From Agapanthus africanus (lineage: Eukaryota > Streptophyta > Magnoliopsida > Asparagales > Amaryllidaceae): DNA of 64,000 nucleotides. The first letter of the stretch is position 1. The number at the start of each line of letters is the position of its first letter. Of the stretch, positions 59,544-64,000 are shown one piece after another. The stretch is taken from assembly GCA_030015575.1 (NCBI GenBank), contig JASDDO010000001.1, positions 137,659,988 to 137,723,987 on the forward strand, in the 5' to 3' direction. Both the position numbers and the translations under genes were made by a program. The notes under the pieces were generated by a model. That model saw nothing but the letters and a program-made list of their open reading frames with translations. It searched no databases and was not told the DNA's origin.

Positions 59544-60913
59544 GATATAAAGAGAAGAAGAAGAAGAAAAGGAGAGGAAAATGAATGTGGTTTTTTTATT
59601 TGTTTTATGTTAGTTATCAACAAATGTATGAAATATACACACAAAAAGAAGAGAAGAAAAATAATCACGACACACAATACCATACACCTAATCAGTGTAG
59701 GGTTCACCTAGGTCAACTAGACTTGCTCAAGAACTTAATTGTTGAAGTAAAACTGTATCGAGAAACGGTCTCAAATATACTGATCACGAAGCCAGGTAAG
59801 TGCAGAGATAAGGAGAGTTTTTCCAACGTTTTCGCGAAGTTTCTTAATTAGATAACCCTTTCTCTTTTGGCGGTTTCGCCGTGAACACTTTCCTAGACAC
59901 CCCGTGAACGATATACCGTTAAGCGGTATTCTAAACATAGTGAATTTCTCCTAATGAGAGCAAAGTCCTTAAAGGCTTAAAGTCTTGTTTCCTTCAAAAT
60001 TTGTGCGGGTAAACGTTATACTCAATTTCGTGATTTGTGAGCCTCGGAAAAGGTGGTGAAATCCTTTACCGTATGTTGTAGGGTTCGCTTGCCCTTAAGT
60101 CCGTATTAATGGATGCAATGCACAAGTTAATTAAAAAGTTATTCAAAGTATCAAACAGCTGTTTTTTATGTTTAGGCACTGCACTGCAACAAATACGGGT
60201 TAGTCAATTTTTGTGTTTGACAGCGAATTTGCAAAGAATCCTGCAAAGATAGAATAGTGGATGTGTCGGATTTTAGAAAGAAGGTGGTAAGAAATACGTA
60301 CCGATGCGTTTTGGATTAAGAAACCCTCGTTTGAATTAAATCCGAATAGCTTGGAAAGTTCTCTTGGCGGGTCAAACTACCCAGATCTTTGGCACTGTAC
60401 TTCACAATCACCTTACCTTTGAATGTACAGTTTGCTCCATACGGTCGTAGTTCGCAAATCCATCAAAATCTGAAAATGTCAGAAAAATGGAATTTTAGTG
60501 GGAAAAAGCGATATGAATGCCTATACTTCTGCACACACAAAATAAAAAAATCAAACAATAAAATTGGGACAAAATTAGAACAATGGAGCATAGAACAAAA
60601 TTTAGGAGAAAAAGGAGAAGAACAGGATGGCTGTGCCAGATTTTTTAGAGAAGTCGCCGGGCTACCTTGTGATTTGGGGCTCTAACCTTCTTCTGATGTC
60701 TCAGTATTCTATTAGTGTTTCAATGTTATTGTTTAACTTTTTTAATTAGCCCCAAAATGCTAGCAGGACCAATTTCCAGAGAGCAAAAAGTTAGAATGTT
60801 AATTTTTGTTTTGGTTTTCTAAAAAAAATTTAGTTTTTTTTTAGAATGGTGTTAGATTTATAAACAAGATATACAGAGACTAACCCGAAATAACAAGAAT
60901 AAAAACGTTACCG
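59544..60913 (-). other. 5' leader of element B
   Basis: No supported gene. It lies between primer site and ORF, and blocks near 59700-60100 resemble the leaders of element A and the Athila element (for example AGGTAAGTGCAGAGATAAG at 59793 against AGGTAAGTACCAGATAAG at 3717). Confidence 0.55.
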
Positions 60914-60933
60914 TCTCCCCGGCAATGGTGCCA
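60914..60933 (-). promoter_or_regulatory. Primer binding site, tRNA-Asp type (element B)
   Basis: TGGCACCATTGCCGGGGAGA on the minus strand, two bases after the LTR; one or two changes from the tRNA-Asp(GUC) complement. Confidence 0.85.
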
Positions 60934-60935
60934 TT

Positions 60936-61123
60936 TGATCGTCGCGCGCTTGCGCGCGCCGTATTTAAGTTCTAAAGTTAACCGCAATCAAGATGGCGTC
61001 GCGTGTAGCTAACCGCGATGAGTATGGGTCGTCCGCAGGGAGACGGTGTGTTTTGCGTTCTTGTTATGATGAGTTAATGCGAGGGTCGGAGATGTTCGAT
61101 TGTAACCTATGTGTGTGTATATG
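60936..61123 (-). repeat. 5' LTR of element B, partial
   Basis: Matches 54786-54973 base for base with few changes, then stops at 61123 where the next element begins. Confidence 0.85.
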
Positions 61124-63242
61124 TGTCACGCCCCGCATCCCAGAGTACGCTAGATTGGGCACGTGACATAGCCAACCATGCTACCTGTGGGTAGGAAGTA
61201 TCCATCCACAGTCACATTACGGCTGTAGAGATATCAAGAACAAGATAAAACTATCTAAAAACATGTCCATAATCCAGAATAACAGGAGTCAATAATAAGT
61301 AAATGTGGAAGCAAATGATCCAATACAAATAACTGAAATGTATGTCCCATAATGCGGGCTCACATCAGGAAATAAATGCGGGAAATAAAGCTAACTACTA
61401 CATAACTCACAGCTCAGCCTGCTGGCTGAAGTTCTCCTGCTCGGACTGCGACAGCGGTACAAAATCTGGGCCATGCAAAACCCAAACGTCAGCGCGTCAT
61501 GTCAACCAGTAATATAATATGAACAATATAACAGGCAATGCAAAATAAACATGAATAAAGCAATAATGTGAAACAAGCAGTGCAGGGTAGTGTGCAGTGG
61601 GTAACTAAACTGTTCTATCAGGTTTTCTAGTCTAAAGTCTTTGAAATCAATTGATGAATCATCGATGTAACTCAATAGTATCCCGTACATACCCGGGACC
61701 ACGGCCACAATATTCTCGGCTGCAGCCGAGACATGCCGTTAGGCACAAAACAGGAATGTGTACACTCGATAGTATCCCGTACATACCCGGGACCACGGCC
61801 ACAATATTCTCGGCCGAAACCGAGACATGCCGCTAGGCACAAAACAAGAATGGGTACACCCAGAACAGATAGTGAACTGTCGAGTTACAAGTCAGGTTTC
61901 ACCTTTGATTTCCCCATACCCCCAAGTTATATGTGTATGTCAAGTCAGGTATTCCGAAAATCAAGAACCTAATACCAACACAGGATCAGGTAAACAGGTT
62001 TGTCTGGATAGACAACAGGAACGGTCCATGAGGACTACATGTCAGGTTTGTTGGCATTAGACACAGGATCAGGTAACGGGTCAGGTCATGGTACATCAGG
62101 TCAAGTCAAGCAGTATACGGTACCATGTCGGGTCAATCAATATGCATGTAACAAGACAGGTCAAGAACAAGCAATAACATAGGTGTACTCACAATCAGTT
62201 ATATAATCAAGCATGGGTATCAACATCATGATATAAGCAATGAAGTAAGCAATAGGCAGATTTACACAATTTGTAGTACAGTTATCAGTTGTGTCACAGA
62301 TATGATTTCAACATTATAAGAATGCCGTAAGACAATTTTTAGCCATTTAATCATGTTAACAAGTTTAATACTTCATGGATGCAATGGTATATATTTCTCT
62401 AAGTTCCAAGTTTGAAAGATAAAATGTTATATAACAATATTGACATAAAATGGAAAATTATAATACTAAAGTTAAATAGCCGGTTTAGGTTGTCATTAAT
62501 GAATATGTAAATATTGTATAGCATGTAGCAAGGGGTACTTGCCTCAACGGGTCGCGAACCGGGAAAAACGAAATATAACGTCGGCGGGGAAACTCGCGAC
62601 GGAAGCACGGTCTACGGATTGGACCCAAACAACGAACCACGGAACCACACGGGTCAGAGTACTTTGCTGGATTGTCGGGACACGTCACTGGCACGGCCGG
62701 ATTCCGGCGAACAGCGACTACAATTCCAGAATTTAATGAACAGCCAAAGGAGAAACAGCAAGATGGAATGGAAGGAGGAAGAGGAGAGATCGCTTACTGG
62801 TGATCCAGAGGGTGTGACGGCGGTGGCGCCGGCGACGGGGTTGCGGCGGCGACTGTGTTGAGGGCTCGAGTAGGGAACGCTGGTGCAGGGAAAGAAGAAG
62901 CGGAGAGGGAGAGGAGATGGTCGGTGGTGCTGGAGGGCGCAGGTGGTGACGAGGGTGCTGGTGGTGGCGCGGATGGCGACGACGAGATGCCGCCGGCGAT
63001 GGGTTGCGAGGGTGGAGGCTCGGGTAAACAAAGGAAGAGGGAGGAGATGGCGAGGAGAGGGAGACTCGGGTGAGGGCAAGGAGACGACGAGACCGACGAG
63101 GGTGGTGTCGGCGGCGACGGGGTTGAAGGTGGCTAGGGTTCTGCCGATGGGTTTTCTCGCGATGGGTTTCTGTGCTCGTAATGAAAAGAAACGAGAGGAG
63201 GGAAGAAATATTTAAAAAGGAGAGAGAAGAGATCTGAGGGGT

Positions 63243-63275
<33 letters not shown>

Positions 63276-63844
63276 TGGAGCCCAGGGGAGAGATAAGAAT
63301 CTCGCGATTGGCTGGATAAAAGATTAAGAGGTTTTTAAAATTATTGAAAAGATTTACCAGATTACTTAATCAGTGAATAATATATATATAACAAAGAAAT
63401 ATACTATGGTTAAAATATTATTAAATTTGGGATTTTGGCGCCAAATAAAACATTTCCAAATTGCGCCCGGGTTGGGTCCAAAAATTTGAAATTTAAATAA
63501 TAGGATTTTAAGCCGGTTCCAAATTTTAAAATGAGGTGTTTTATGATTAAAAAGCATACCCCCAAGACGGACACCTGTACGCGCGCGTAGCCGTCCAAAC
63601 TCGCCCGTTTCACCGAACGGGACGAGAACACGGTGCACGGACGCTACCACAAGACTAGGGGTGTCGAGTAGGCCAAGATGACTATTTTTAATTTTATTTT
63701 AGATGCTAAAATTTGTTATATGCAGAAATGACTATGCCAGATAAAATTTCACAATAAGTGACAAACAGGCAGGCTAAATGAACTGAGTACCACATTAATG
63801 CTCAAACAGTAACAGAAATTAGTAGTATTGGCTCGGGTGTTACA
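61124..63844 (-). repeat. 3' LTR of a minus-strand Tekay-type element
   Basis: 2721 bp. On the minus strand it begins TGTAACACCCGAGCC at 63844 and ends GGGCGTGACA at 61124. It inserted into the 5' LTR of element B; the candidate left duplication is ATATG (61119-61123). It contains a 94-bp tandem duplication (61671-61858), a GC-rich stretch (62800-63120) and a (GA)n tract (63244-63272). Short ORFs in the GC-rich part have no recognisable product. Confidence 0.88.
61671..61858. repeat. 94-bp tandem duplication in the Tekay LTR
   Basis: Two nearly identical 94-bp units. The first contains the perfect 16-bp palindrome CTCGGCTGCAGCCGAG; the second has CTCGGCCGAAACCGAG, a hairpin with a shorter stem. 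Confidence 0.9.
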
Positions 63845-64000
63845 TTATACCCAACTACAAAAAGAATTTCGTCCTCGAAATTCCAAGAATACAAGATAGA
63901 GAACTACAGAAAAAGGTGAGAAAACTTCTGCCGGATCTCATCTTCTCGTTCCTAAGTGGACTCTCCATGCGATCGATTACCCCAAGAAACAAGCACAAGG
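63845..64000 (-). pseudogene. C-terminal end of Tekay-type gag-pol, cut by window edge
   Basis: The minus strand reads, in one frame, EST, a stop, then EREDEIRQKFSHLF and a stop, the familiar last residues of Tekay/Del polyproteins after the chromodomain; the stop after EST replaces the usual Trp. It is followed by a GAATTTCGAGGACGAAATTC block that is also typical just before these LTRs. The rest of the gene lies beyond the window. Confidence 0.75.

Larger units (their letters stand above)
54786..61123 (-). mobile_element. Non-autonomous Athila-like LTR element B
   Basis: Minus-strand element: 5' LTR start at right (60936-61123, interrupted by a Tekay-type element), primer site (60914-60933), leader, unknown ORF (59543-57811), 3' UTR, polypurine tract and 3' LTR (54786-56383). 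The left target duplication candidate is TGTTA (54781-54785). It shares U5 core, leader blocks, 3'-UTR blocks and ORF family with element A, but the nucleotide sequences are well diverged. No gag-pol is present. Confidence 0.8.

Noticed and set aside
62539-63215. Several Arg- or Gly-rich ORFs in the right-hand Tekay LTR
   Set aside because: Low-complexity translation of a GC-rich LTR segment in several frames, with no domain.

Overview
The window is nuclear DNA of a flowering plant, a dense intergenic block made almost entirely of nested transposable elements. No ordinary host protein gene, rRNA or tRNA is visible. The plant assignment rests on Athila, Tat and Tekay-type Ty3/gypsy elements, Angela/Tork-type Ty1/copia elements, a CACTA transposon with a TNP2-type transposase, and a fragment of plant mitochondrial nad2. 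The species cannot be told from the sequence.

Layout from the left. Bases 1-6065 hold a minus-strand LTR element (A) with Athila-like LTR ends and untranslated regions but no gag-pol; it carries an unrecognised acidic, Ser/Pro-rich ORF instead. Bases 6066-20073 are a dead Tat-lineage gag-pol fragment. A solo copia LTR (6686-8651, target duplication TACTT) and a complete but mutated Athila element (8837-19888, target duplication GTGCT) split it. At 20074 a minus-strand LTR of a long-LTR Tekay-like family begins. It is broken by a CACTA transposon (20359-26794, duplication TAC), a second solo copia LTR (28126-30155, duplication GCAAT) and a plus-strand Tekay-like element (30410-42668, duplication AGTTA). 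The 3' LTR of that last element holds two organelle-derived inserts, one from nad2.

From about 44318 a minus-strand copia LTR is interrupted by a plus-strand gag-less copia element (46172-54785 and beyond). That element's 3' LTR is interrupted by a second ORF-bearing non-autonomous Athila-like element (B, 54786-61123), whose 5' LTR is in turn interrupted by a minus-strand Tekay-type element (61124 to the window end). The right part is therefore a four-deep nest.

The most interesting signal is the pair A and B. They differ strongly in nucleotide sequence, yet share the tRNA-Asp primer site, a conserved U5 core, leader and 3'-UTR blocks and polypurine tracts with the autonomous Athila at 8837-19888, and both code for the same kind of unknown protein. 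The simplest reading is a family of retroelements that lost gag-pol, acquired or kept a private ORF, and were moved in trans by an Athila element. Other points worth checking are a covarying hairpin in the copia LTRs, a duplicated foldback and a telomere-motif-rich first intron in the CACTA element, and unedited nad2 DNA inside a retrotransposon LTR.
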